A DNA stretch of 32,493 bases from Novosphingobium sp. (GTDB taxonomy: Bacteria; Pseudomonadota; Alphaproteobacteria; Sphingomonadales; Sphingomonadaceae). The notes under the pieces are model-generated. The model saw only the letters and a list, made by a program, of their open reading frames with translations, was not told the origin of the DNA and did no database searches. Shown here one piece after another: positions 7,346 through 15,332 of the stretch. Positions within the stretch are counted from its first letter, which is position 1, and every line of letters starts with the position of its first letter. Made by a program: the position numbers and the translations under genes. The DNA is taken from positions 1 to 32,493 of the forward strand of contig NZ_JANXWG010000069.1 of the NCBI RefSeq assembly GCF_025351285.1. The letters run 5' to 3'.

Positions 7346-8571
7346 CCGAACAGGATGTCTTGCGCCTCGATGCGGAAGATCCGTTGGCGCCATTGCGCGC
7401 GCGCTTCGCCGTGCCCGAGGGGGTGACCTACCTCGACGGCAATTCGCTTGGCCCCCCCTTGCACACCGCGCGCGCGGCGATGGACGCGGTGATCGCGGAG
7501 CAATGGGGCGCAGACCTGATCGCAAGCTGGAACACGCACGATTGGATCGGCTTGCCGCAGCGGGTCGGCGCGCGCATCGCTCCGCTGGTCGGCGGCGCGG
7601 CCGATGAAGTGATCGTCAGCGATTCGGTATCGGTCAACCTGTTCAAGCTGATCGCAGCGGTGTGCCTCGCCCGGCCCCACCGCCGCACGATCCTGACCGA
7701 GCCGGGCAATTTCCCGACCGACCTCTACATCGCACAAGGCGTCGCCGGCATGCTGGCAGACCGCAAGGTGCGGACCGAGCCGGCCGAAGCGATCATCGAC
7801 GCCATCGATCATGACACCGCGCTCGTGTTGCTGACTCATGTCCACTACAAGTCCGGGCGCCGGCACGACATGGCCGCGATCGCCGCCGCTGCGCATGCCA
7901 AAGGCACGCTGGTGCTGTGGGACCTGAGCCACAGCGCGGGCGCCGTCGCAATCGACCTGGCGGGATGCCAGGCCGATCTTGCGGTCGGCTGCGGCTACAA
8001 GTTCTTCAATGGCGGGCCGGGCGCACCGGGTTTCCTTTATGTCGCCCGGCGTCTTCAGGGCGAACTGCAATCGCCGCTGGCCGGCTGGATGGGGCATGCC
8101 GCTCCGTTCGATTTCGATGATGGCTACCGCCCGGCCGAAGGGATGCAGCGCTTCCTGTGCGGCACTCCGCCGATCCTGGCCATGGCCGCGCTCGATCACG
8201 CGCTGTCGGTGTTCGATGGCATCGATATGGGCTTGGTGGAGCACAAGGCGCTGGCGCTGGGCGATATGTTCCTGGAACTCGTCGAAGTCCAATGCGGAGC
8301 GTTCGGCTTCGACCTTGCCAGCCCGCGAGAACGCCACGGCCGAGGCGCACACATCTCGTTCGCGCATCCGCAGGCTTATGCGATCTGCCAGGCGCTGATC
8401 GCGCGCCGCGTGGTGGGCGATTTCCGCGCGCCGGACTTGCTGCGGATGGGCTTCGCGCCGCTCACCACACGCTTCATCGACGTGTGGCGCACTGTCGGGA
8501 TACTGCACGACGTGATGGCCACCGGCGCGTGGGCCGACCCAATTTTCGCCATCCGGCAAAAGGTGACCTGA
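7342..8571 (+). CDS. kynU: Kynureninase
   Basis: PLP-dependent kynureninase cleaves kynurenine to anthranilate and alanine. The 409-residue protein has the family N-terminus (VTYLDGNSLGPP), LLTHVHYKSGRRHDM, WDLSHSAGAV, and the cofactor-binding lysine in GCGYKFFNGGPGAPGF (Lys220). The GTG start at 7342 overlaps the kynB stop (GTGA). It is the last gene of the coupled ubiG-kynB-kynU run and the last clearly chromosomal gene before the accessory region. Confidence 0.95.
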   Translation: MTEQDVLRLDAEDPLAPLRARFAVPEGVTYLDGNSLGPPLHTARAAMDAVIAEQWGADLIASWNTHDWIGLPQRVGARIAPLVGGAADEVIVSDSVSVNLFKLIAAVCLARPHRRTILTEPGNFPTDLYIAQGVAGMLADRKVRTEPAEAIIDAIDHDTALVLLTHVHYKSGRRHDMAAIAAAAHAKGTLVLWDLSHSAGAVAIDLAGCQADLAVGCGYKFFNGGPGAPGFLYVARRLQGELQSPLAGWMGHAAPFDFDDGYRPAEGMQRFLCGTPPILAMAALDHALSVFDGIDMGLVEHKALALGDMFLELVEVQCGAFGFDLASPRERHGRGAHISFAHPQAYAICQALIARRVVGDFRAPDLLRMGFAPLTTRFIDVWRTVGILHDVMATGAWADPIFAIRQKVT

Positions 8572-8940
8572 GACTGCGGGGCCACAAGTGGTCTGATTCT
8601 GACGTTTGCGGTCCGGCTATCGGAATAACGGGGTGCAAATGTCAAAATCACGCCACTGGTTCGTCGGCGCGGGTGCTCTGGTCGATCGTGTCGAACACCG
8701 AAGCGCGATCGAGCGGTGCGTTTGTGATCGTCACGCCCATTCGTTCGCGGGCTGATCGGCAGGGTGACCTTCACCCCCGAACAGCGAGCTGCGTGGGGCC
8801 AACATCGAGGTCTTCGGAAGGCTCGCTTCCGTGCTGCAATTCGCCACCGGCGAGGCTCAACCTACGGCCCAAACTTCAGCTATGTATGCTGCAAGTGGAG
8901 CGGGTGAAGGGATTATAACAAATATCTATGAAGTAACGAC
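8572..8940. other. Gene-free boundary between chromosome and accessory region
   Basis: No convincing gene. Two short frames look like protein remnants: a plus-strand piece reading TFTPEQRAAWGQHRGLRKA (about 8766-8822) and a minus-strand piece reading APLDRASVFDTIDQSTRADE (about 8677-8736). Neither has a proper start or family I can name. They may be relics of earlier insertions at this boundary. No tRNA 5' half or second attachment core is visible here. Confidence 0.4.
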
Positions 8941-8957
8941 ATTTTTTGCTAGTATGG

Positions 8958-9027
8958 CCCACACAGAACCTACACAGCTACGGCATCTCAATGACTTAAC
9001 GCCGCAATCTGCACAGATTCTGCACAG
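8958..9027. promoter_or_regulatory. Integrase arm-type/autoregulatory repeats upstream of int
   Basis: Four 9-base repeats occur in two pairs, each pair spaced exactly 11 bases: CCCACACAG (8958), CCTACACAG (8969), TCTGCACAG (9008) and TCTGCACAG (9019). They resemble the CTTACACA repeats beside both tRNA-Leu fragments in this window. They lie just upstream of the preferred integrase start, as expected for arm-type sites of a tyrosine recombinase that also control its own promoter. Confidence 0.5.
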
Positions 9028-9040
9028 TGGGGCAAGGGAT

Positions 9041-10336
9041 ATGAAATTCATCACCGACAAGGAGCAGGTAAAGGCGGGCCTGATCATCTTTCGTCGCGGG
9101 GACGTCGGGCACGACCAATATTACTGCCGCGTGAGAATCCAGAACGAAGATCGCTATAAAACGATTTCGCTTCGCACTGCAGATCGGGACACGGCACGCG
9201 ACCGTGCAATGGATCAGGACGCCGACATCCGCTTCCGGGTGAAGCATGACGTTCCCGTCTTCAATCGGCCCTTTCTGCAAGTGGCCGAGGAATATGCGGA
9301 GGTGCAACAGCGGCGTGCTAACGCGGGCGAGGTGAGCCAGGGCCGCGCGATGAACATCAGAAACAAGGTGAAGGGGCCGCTCAACGCCTATGTCGGCAAT
9401 ACGCAAATTCACCTGGTCAGTCAGGAGCGCTGGTCGGAATACCCGCTGTGGCGGCGCGAAAATGGCGTTGGTCGTCGCAATGGCGTCATCAGCGATTCGA
9501 CCATTCGCATCGAGATGACCATCTTTGCCGCGATCATGAACCACGCCGTGACCAAGCGGTATGTGCCGGCACACCACCGGTTCGAAGGGATGCCGAAGCT
9601 CAAAACCGCTCGACGTGATGAATTCACGCTGGAGGAGTATCGCAAGCTACACAGTGCGGGGCGCAAGTGGATGAAGGAAGCCACTACCCCGCAGGGCATC
9701 TGGTATCGCCAGATGTGCTACAATTTCATCCTCATCATGTGCAACACGGGAATGCGCCCGCCCGAAGCCAAGAATTTGCGCTGGCGCGACATTACCAAAG
9801 CAAAGGACAAGGACGGCACCGATATCTTGGTGATCTACGTCCAGGGCAAGGGGAAGACGCGCCAGCTCATCGCGCCCAAAAGTGTTGGCGACTATCTCGA
9901 CCGCGTTCGCGCGCAATCCAAATCCACTGATCCCGATGATGCTGTATTCACAATCATCAACGGCAAACCGGCAGCCTGGCTTTACCGCGATACCGTCGAA
10001 GAGTTGCTCAAATACGCCAATTTGCGCGACGGGCCGAGCGGCATTCCGCGCACCACTTATTGCTTCCGTCATACATATGCGACGTTCAGGCTTTCGGCAG
10101 GGGTGGACGTCTATTTGCTCGCCCAGCAGATGGGCACGTCGGTCAAAATGATCGAACAGCATTATGGCCATGTGAACACGATCAAACATGCAGATCGCGT
10201 ACTGATGGGCATTGGCGGATGGGATGCGATGCATACAGAAATGAATGCCGAGATCGACGCCCAGGAAGCGACGGCCAATGCGCGACAGGCTGTAAAAGCG
10301 AAACAGCCAGTTGGACCTTCCCGCTTCAAAGGCTAA
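9041..10336 (+). CDS. int: Tyrosine-type site-specific integrase
   Basis: Phage/island integrase, 431 residues from ATG 9041. Catalytic features are Arg239 in NTGMRPPEAKNL, the hairpin lysine in QGKGKTRQL (Lys270 or Lys272), box II Arg343 in YCFRHTYAT (the usual first His is Tyr340, as in many alphaproteobacterial integrases), and the nucleophile Tyr375 in QHYGHV. An N-terminal SAM-like core-binding region lies at about 80-180. The frame is open from 8831, but the upstream 70 codons contain the regularly spaced CACAG repeats and read as regulatory DNA, so 8954 and 8831 are less likely starts. It ends 383 bases before a tRNA-Leu attachment fragment, its probable target. Confidence 0.92.
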   Translation: MKFITDKEQVKAGLIIFRRGDVGHDQYYCRVRIQNEDRYKTISLRTADRDTARDRAMDQDADIRFRVKHDVPVFNRPFLQVAEEYAEVQQRRANAGEVSQGRAMNIRNKVKGPLNAYVGNTQIHLVSQERWSEYPLWRRENGVGRRNGVISDSTIRIEMTIFAAIMNHAVTKRYVPAHHRFEGMPKLKTARRDEFTLEEYRKLHSAGRKWMKEATTPQGIWYRQMCYNFILIMCNTGMRPPEAKNLRWRDITKAKDKDGTDILVIYVQGKGKTRQLIAPKSVGDYLDRVRAQSKSTDPDDAVFTIINGKPAAWLYRDTVEELLKYANLRDGPSGIPRTTYCFRHTYATFRLSAGVDVYLLAQQMGTSVKMIEQHYGHVNTIKHADRVLMGIGGWDAMHTEMNAEIDAQEATANARQAVKAKQPVGPSRFKG

Positions 10337-10719
10337 CTCCGCGTCGCTGATGCTCTTGGGAGGCTAGCGTTTGCGCCGGTTTTCCGATGTGCCGCTGGCA
10401 CGCTTAATCGGGATAACGGCCAAGCGGGCAACGGAATTAGGTGCGCCGAGCCTCAAGCACCCTGTTACCCGCGTCTTCTCCGCGATTGTCGCCACTTCGC
10501 CGCTGGCGAACTTAAAGTGGCACAATGCGGACCACTCTCATCGAGAAAAGCAAGTCTTGGCGCGATTAACGCTGCCAGCATTCTTCGTGGTCGCGATCGA
10601 CCATGCCCTCATTTACACAAAAGCTTACACATTCGCGTTCCAAAACTGGCTGATTTCCGTTACCTTCTCGACTGTACGATCGCAGGACGTTTTGAGAGCA
10701 CGGATGTCTGCCGTAATCG
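10337..10719. other. Integrase 3' flank with arm-type repeats
   Basis: No gene is supported; the plus-strand frame that crosses this stretch runs straight through the tRNA fragment and is not credible. TTTACACAA (10612-10620) and CTTACACAT (10624-10632) are arm-like repeats matching those at 28600-28639. I see nothing else. Confidence 0.45.
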
Positions 10720-10789
10720 AAGGTAGTCTCGTCCCACTCAAAATCCCGTTCCGCAAGGAGTGTGGGTTCGATTCCCACCGCCCGCACCA
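10720..10789 (+). other. Attachment site: displaced 3' part of a tRNA-Leu gene (site A)
   Basis: From the anticodon loop CTCAAAA onward the sequence is a tRNA-Leu 3' half. It has a variable arm (TTCCGCAAGGAG), a T-arm (GTGGG-TTCGATT-CCCAC), an acceptor strand CGCCCGC, then A and CCA ending at 10789. The bases before the loop do not pair with the anticodon stem and show no tRNA 5' half, so this is a displaced fragment, not a working tRNA. The 25 bases 10720-10744 are identical to 28682-28706. The fragment marks an island end produced by integration inside a tRNA-Leu gene whose acceptor would start GCGGGCG. Confidence 0.75.
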
Positions 10790-10798
10790 TCCAAGATA

Positions 10799-10840
10799 GC
10801 AGGCTCTGAAAAGTCCACCGCACGGGGGACAGGAGCCTGC
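10799..10840. repeat. Nested hairpin after tRNA-Leu fragment A
   Basis: GCAGGCTC (10799-10806) pairs with GAGCCTGC (10833-10840), with GTCC (10813-10816) and GGAC (10827-10830) nested inside. There is no T-run. It could be a processing or termination structure downstream of the former tRNA. Confidence 0.4.
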
Positions 10841-10880
10841 ATCAGCGGACGCCTAAGGGCGCACGCCCCGCGCTCCGCTG

Positions 10881-10945
10881 CGCGAAATGACAATCGAACG
10901 GTATTGTCATGCTGGCACTTGGCATCCCATCCGGGATGCGGTCAT
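10881..10945. repeat. Two-hairpin repeat element, copy 1
   Basis: CGAAATGACA...CGAACG...TGTCATGCTGGC, then two short inverted repeats: TGACAAT (10888-10894) with ATTGTCA (10903-10909), and CATCCC (10923-10928) with GGGATG (10933-10938). A diverged copy with compensating changes lies at 28845-28905, at the same distance behind the other tRNA-Leu fragment. It resembles a REP-type palindromic element. Confidence 0.5.
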
Positions 10946-10982
10946 CGCCACAAATTGACTCCGCGAAGCGACAATGTGCCTG

Positions 10983-11060
10983 TTATGATTGATTGGCTAT
11001 CGCTTTATCAATCATAATTGGGCTATATTATGATGGATAGAAAGGCATCCTATCCATCAT
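10983..11060. promoter_or_regulatory. Paired operator-like inverted repeats before the Fic fragment
   Basis: Two perfect 11-bp inverted repeats: TTATGATTGAT (10983-10993) with ATCAATCATAA (11007-11017), and ATGATGGATAG (11030-11040) with CTATCCATCAT (11050-11060). The second overlaps the start codon at 11059. The two resemble each other (ATGATtGAT/ATGATgGAT), suggesting tandem binding sites of one regulator. Confidence 0.55.
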
Positions 11061-11295
11061 GCGCTGGAATTGGCAACTTCCCGACTGGCCTGATTTCCGC
11101 TTCGACGCGGAACGCATCCGCGCGTCAGAAGAGCAATTCCTGAAAGGATCAGGCGTCGTCATTGGCGCGCTCCACCACCTGGACGCCGATGAGCGCGATG
11201 GGCTGACCATCGAACTCATTTCCCAAGAGGTTGTCGATAGTTCTGCCATTGAGGGCGAGATCCTTGACCGTGCCAGCGTCCATCTGCCGACGTGA
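11059..11295 (+). pseudogene. Truncated Fic family protein (DUF4172 N-terminal domain only)
   Basis: The 78 residues starting MRWNWQLPDWPDFRFDAERI match the start of DUF4172-type Fic proteins, including LISQEVVDSSAIEGEILDRASV. In full-length relatives this helical domain precedes the AMPylating Fic domain with its HPFxxGNGR motif. Here the reading frame departs from the family straight after DRASV and stops. No Fic motif occurs in any frame of 11296-11437 before the LacI gene. The inhibitory-type motif SSAIEGE is retained. It was most likely truncated when the catabolic island arrived. Its upstream palindromes are intact. Confidence 0.75.
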
Positions 11296-11437
11296 ATTAA
11301 GATCTACCTGCGCCAAATGCGGTACGCCGAAAGCGTCCCTTCGTTCAGCGAAGGCACGAGGCCGCCTACCCAACTGGGCATGCCGAGCATCACCGAAAAA
11401 ACTAGTAAAATATCGCAAGACTTGGCAGTCATTTTCA

Positions 11438-12511
11438 ATGAGCAATTTCGTTGTCAAACCTGCGAAGGCCGCGGCCCGGCCCGCCCAATCTCCCTCGACC
11501 ACGCCGACATCCTATGATGTCGCGCAAAAAGCCGGCGTTTCACAATCGGCGGTCTCTCGATGCTTTCGTCCCGGTTCCAGCATTTCGCCCAAAACCAGAT
11601 CGCGGGTCATCGCTGCAGCTAACGAGCTTGGCTATTTCCCAAATGCCATGGCGTCGGGACTGATCACCAAGCGGTCGAACTTGGTCGCGGTGCTCATCTC
11701 GAACCTGACCAATTTGTATTATCCGGAAGTTCTGGCGGAGATCACCAGGCGGCTGTCGGACAGGGGCATTCGCGTGCTGTTGTTCGCCTTGCAGGCCGAG
11801 AGCGATGTCGATGCGATGCTCGATCAAGTCTGGCGTTACCGGGTTGATGGCGCGATCGTTGCGGCGCGGCTCTCGCCGGCCCAACTGCTCGATTTCACGC
11901 GCCACCGGGTGCCGGTGGTGCTGTACAACAGGTTTGGTGAGGGCGCGCCGGTTCCGAGCGTGTGCTGCGATTCGATGGGTGGAGAGCGCCAACTCGTCGA
12001 ACGGCTGATCGCGGCTGGGCATGAGGTGTTCGGCATTATCTCTGGCCCGGACGACAGCTATGTCAGCCAGGAACGCGTTCGCGGTGCTGAGCACTGGCTG
12101 CGCGAATCGGGTCGCGAGGCAGTGCTGGTCAAAGGTGCATTCGATTACGAAAGTGGCGACGCGGGACTTCGCGCTCTGATGGAGATGACCGACCGCAAAC
12201 TCGATGCGCTGATCTGCGCCAATGACCTGATGGCGATTGGGGCTATCGACTGTGCCCGCACGCATTTCGGGATCGCGGTGCCGCAAGACCTGTCAGTTGT
12301 CGGGTTCGATGGAGTCGCGCCCGCCGAATGGGCGAGCTACCGCCTGTCGACAGTTCGCCAACCGGTGCGCCGGATGACCGAGGCGGCAGTCTCGATGCTG
12401 ATCGAGCGCATCAACGATCCCGATCTGCCACCCGAAGTGCGAACCTTCGCGGGTGCCTTTATCGAAGGCACATCGGCCCGGTTCGATGCCCGGGCCGATT
12501 CCCCCGCCTAG
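11438..12511 (+). CDS. LacI-family transcriptional regulator
   Basis: A 357-residue regulator with an N-terminal LacI helix-turn-helix (residues about 24-75: SYDVAQKAGVSQSAVSRCF, then the hinge region ANELGYFPNAMASGL). A periplasmic-binding-protein-like ligand domain follows (NLVAVLISNLTNLYYPEVLAEI, ICANDLMAIGAIDCA, VVGFDGVAPAEWASY). ATG 11438 fits the domain start, though no clear ribosome-binding site is visible; the frame is open further upstream without homology. GCAGTCA (11425-11431) just upstream matches the core of the near-palindrome in the receptor/MFS gap. Its stop shares CTAG with the convergent receptor gene. It is the likely repressor of the cluster, with the effector unknown. 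Confidence 0.92.
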   Translation: MSNFVVKPAKAAARPAQSPSTTPTSYDVAQKAGVSQSAVSRCFRPGSSISPKTRSRVIAAANELGYFPNAMASGLITKRSNLVAVLISNLTNLYYPEVLAEITRRLSDRGIRVLLFALQAESDVDAMLDQVWRYRVDGAIVAARLSPAQLLDFTRHRVPVVLYNRFGEGAPVPSVCCDSMGGERQLVERLIAAGHEVFGIISGPDDSYVSQERVRGAEHWLRESGREAVLVKGAFDYESGDAGLRALMEMTDRKLDALICANDLMAIGAIDCARTHFGIAVPQDLSVVGFDGVAPAEWASYRLSTVRQPVRRMTEAAVSMLIERINDPDLPPEVRTFAGAFIEGTSARFDARADSPA

Positions 12512-15132
12512 AACTTCACGCTGCCGCGCATGCCCCACAGGCGGGGCGGAGCATAGCTCGCCTGAAGGTTGCCGCCGCCGCCGTAGACAAAGCGGGTTGC
12601 CGTAGCCTTATTGGTCACGTTGGTCACGAAAGTCTGGAGCGAGAACTGCTCGTTGTATTCCCAGGTCAGGCGGAGATCGAGCTTCGCAAAGGCCGGCTGT
12701 CGATCGAGGATTGAGTTGATCGGCTGGCCGAAAAATGCACCGGAGAAATTGAGCTGCGCATAAGGTGACAATTTGCCCCCGCTGCCCAAATCGATGTCAT
12801 ACTGAACCGAAACCGCGCCCGAATAGTCCGGCGAATAGGCAATGCGGTTGCCTGCCAAATTGCAACCATAGGCCGCAGCTGGCTGACCAGTACCACCGGT
12901 GCCGGGGATCAGGCCGCAGTTGTAGCCGACCGCGAACAGGCGTCGCTGACCTGCCGGCGCAATCGTCACACCGTTTACGACGGTTGGTGCCGTCGCGGTT
13001 GCATCGGGTACCAGGATTGATGTGCCAAACGGTGCCGCAACTTGATCGTATTGGGTGTAACGGGCGTTGAGATAAGAGAAGCTGGCGTTGAACGTGAGTG
13101 CTTTGACCGGCTTCCAGATTGCTTCGAGCTCGGCACCATAAGACCGCGCCTTGCCGCTGTTTTCGATGATCGACAGCGTCGTATTGCCGACCGGAACCTG
13201 CCGCTGTTCCTGCAGATTGTTATATTTGTTATAGAACAGCGCGAGGTTAAGCTGAACAGTGTTGTTGGCAAAGCGGTTTTTCGATCCAATTTCGAACGCG
13301 GTCACCGATTGCGGCGCAAAGGTTGAACGCCCCAGCGCAACCGCGGTCTGGCTGCCGTTGAAGCCGCCCGAGTTGAACCCGGTCGATGCGGAGCCATAAA
13401 GCAGGCTCTGATCAGAGACCTGATAGTCCAGCCCGACGCGCCACGTAACCTTTTCAAATTTTGCAGTATCATACGTTGCGCCGGTGAAGATCGTGGTGTT
13501 GGCTGCCAGACACTGGAAACCAGGCAGTGGTGTCGGGATCGTTACATAGGTGCAGTTGGTTGCCCCGCCTTTCACACCATAAGCATTGTCGGGGATCCCC
13601 CCAGTTGCCAGGGTAATTGCTGTGGCATCCGGCACACCAGAAACCAACGGCAGTACGGAATTGGCGTTAGCGAACCGGAAATCCTTGCTGTCGCGCGTCC
13701 AGCGGATCCCGCCGGTCAGCTTCAACCGATCAGCCAGCTTATAGCTGGCCTGTCCGTAGAAGGCGAGTGAACGCGTCTCAGCCTGATTCTGCGTATAAGA
13801 ACCCCCTGCCTGGCGTACAGCTGGCGGACGGGTGTCATTTGGTATGACCTGAACGAACTGCTGGTTGATGAACGTGCCGTTCAATTTATCCTTGAAGTAA
13901 TAGGCACCTAACACATATTCCAACGGCCCCTTGCCATTGGAGAGCAGTTGCACTTCCTGGCTGAACGTTTTTGCTGACGTGAACTGATAGTCTGCGCCGA
14001 TTTGGCTGCCCGAGAAATCGGTATCCTGCGTCCGTGTGGTTTTGAAATCGGTGTAACCCGTGATCGATTTGAGCGTGACTGGGCCAAAATTATAGGCAAT
14101 GTCGCCCGTGCCGCTGTAATTCTTGAGATTGAGCGAACCGCGATAGTCATTGTCGATCAGATAAGGATTGCCTGGCGCGAACAGTGGGACGCCGGCGTCA
14201 ATCGTCAGCGGCGCATCGATGATGCCATCTCGGTTGCCGCCACGGGTGTTCAGAATGACCGGCGTCGCGTTGAACAGCTGGGTATTTGTCGGCACATAAA
14301 AGTAACTGCCAACCAGTTTGTACCCGAACGCCGAGCCACCATTGCCACCGCGCGACGCGTAATCAAACTTCAAGGTGGCCGTTAGATTGCTGTCAGGCTT
14401 GAACTTTATCGCGCCGCGGAAATAGGTGTTATCATCATCGAACAGGTTGCCGCCGGTGGGATTGACGTTTTTGACATAGCCGTTGGATTTTTCGTAACCG
14501 CCTGCAAGACGCACCGCGACCGTATCCCCCAGCGGAGCATTGATGTAGCCCGTGAAGCGGGTCTGTGCATTTGATCCGACGGTTACATCCCCGCCGCCTG
14601 TGAATTTTTCGGTTGACGGTTGCGCGGTCGCAATGGCAATGTTGCCGCCAAACGTGTTGCGGCCATAGAGCGTTCCTTGCGGCCCGCGCTGCACTTCCAC
14701 CCGCTCCAGATCGACAAAGCCCAAAGTGCCCTGCGACGCGCGCGACTGGTAAATGCCGTCGATGTAAAACCCGATCGTTGTATCGGCGTTCACATCGACG
14801 TTTTCGGTGCGGACACCGCGAATTGCGGGACGGGCATCAACGCCTGACCGGCCAAAAGTGAAACCTGGAACCAGCCCTTCGAGTCGTGACAAGTCTGTCA
14901 GCCCCTTCTTGGCGATTTGTTCCGCGCCGAATGCCGACACCGAAATCGGCACGGCCTGCAGATTTTGTTCGCGGCGCTGGGCGGTCACGATGATCTCATT
15001 GATCCCGGCGTCTTCAGCTGAGGCAGCAGGGCTTGCGGTTTGCGCGAAGGCCAGCGTCGGCGACAAGGCCACCGCCAATGCTGTCAGTGAAACCCGCACC
15101 AGACGGCGCGATACATTACGGGCAGTGGTCAT
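12508..15132 (-). CDS. TonB-dependent outer-membrane receptor
   Basis: An 874-residue TonB-dependent receptor. It has a signal peptide (residues 1 to about 30, ending SPTLAFAQ), a TonB-box-like segment INEIIVTAQRRE, a plug domain (LSRLEGLVPGF, IRGVRT, VEVQRGPQGTLYGRNTFGGNI) and a 22-strand-type barrel ending in the aromatic Phe of GMRGSVKF. The style is the sphingomonad receptor class used for sugars, aromatics and other organic molecules, not only iron. ATG 15132 was chosen because it starts the signal peptide and has a G-rich Shine-Dalgarno; the frame is open to 15198. It is divergent from the MFS gene across an operator-like palindrome, so it probably takes up the island's substrate. Confidence 0.95.
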   Translation of the reverse strand: MTTARNVSRRLVRVSLTALAVALSPTLAFAQTASPAASAEDAGINEIIVTAQRREQNLQAVPISVSAFGAEQIAKKGLTDLSRLEGLVPGFTFGRSGVDARPAIRGVRTENVDVNADTTIGFYIDGIYQSRASQGTLGFVDLERVEVQRGPQGTLYGRNTFGGNIAIATAQPSTEKFTGGGDVTVGSNAQTRFTGYINAPLGDTVAVRLAGGYEKSNGYVKNVNPTGGNLFDDDNTYFRGAIKFKPDSNLTATLKFDYASRGGNGGSAFGYKLVGSYFYVPTNTQLFNATPVILNTRGGNRDGIIDAPLTIDAGVPLFAPGNPYLIDNDYRGSLNLKNYSGTGDIAYNFGPVTLKSITGYTDFKTTRTQDTDFSGSQIGADYQFTSAKTFSQEVQLLSNGKGPLEYVLGAYYFKDKLNGTFINQQFVQVIPNDTRPPAVRQAGGSYTQNQAETRSLAFYGQASYKLADRLKLTGGIRWTRDSKDFRFANANSVLPLVSGVPDATAITLATGGIPDNAYGVKGGATNCTYVTIPTPLPGFQCLAANTTIFTGATYDTAKFEKVTWRVGLDYQVSDQSLLYGSASTGFNSGGFNGSQTAVALGRSTFAPQSVTAFEIGSKNRFANNTVQLNLALFYNKYNNLQEQRQVPVGNTTLSIIENSGKARSYGAELEAIWKPVKALTFNASFSYLNARYTQYDQVAAPFGTSILVPDATATAPTVVNGVTIAPAGQRRLFAVGYNCGLIPGTGGTGQPAAAYGCNLAGNRIAYSPDYSGAVSVQYDIDLGSGGKLSPYAQLNFSGAFFGQPINSILDRQPAFAKLDLRLTWEYNEQFSLQTFVTNVTNKATATRFVYGGGGNLQASYAPPRLWGMRGSVKF

Positions 15133-15184
15133 TGCAGTCAGTCCCCCCTCTATTTTTAATATTTGCGCCATCATAAGCGTCGCG

Positions 15185-15206
15185 GACTGTGATTGCAATC
15201 GCAGTC
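15185..15206. promoter_or_regulatory. Candidate LacI-family operator (receptor/MFS divergent promoter)
   Basis: GACTGTGATTG followed by CAATCGCAGTC is a 22-base palindrome with one mismatched pair, centred on GC. It lies between the divergent TonB receptor and MFS genes. The right half with flank (TTGCAATCGCAGTCAA) recurs as TTGCATTCGCAGTCAA at 21893-21908 between the bicupin and SnoaL-like genes. The GCAGTCA core also occurs at 15134 and 11425. Confidence 0.65.
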
Positions 15207-15332
15207 AAAAATATTTGTGTATATGGCCACCTCGGGCTGAACGTCAGCCCGCTGATGGGCTGATTATCCCCTGTTATGCAGGGCTTCGTGCTTCTGGTTG
15301 CATTTGCATGCGCCCGCATGCATGATCTGCGG

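Noticed and set aside
8600..8770. A named insertion-sequence remnant
   Set aside because: Two short protein-like fragments exist, but no inverted repeats, target duplication or transposase motif can be shown.
8572..8830. The left end of the integrase island with an intact tRNA-Leu
   Set aside because: No tRNA-like sequence and no copy of the 25-base core is found there.
10720..10789. A functional tRNA-Leu gene
   Set aside because: The 5' half is absent and the anticodon stem does not pair; only the part from the anticodon loop to CCA is tRNA-like.
10371..10799. 142-codon plus-strand open frame after the integrase
   Set aside because: It runs through the tRNA-Leu fragment and the arm repeats and has no protein-like features.
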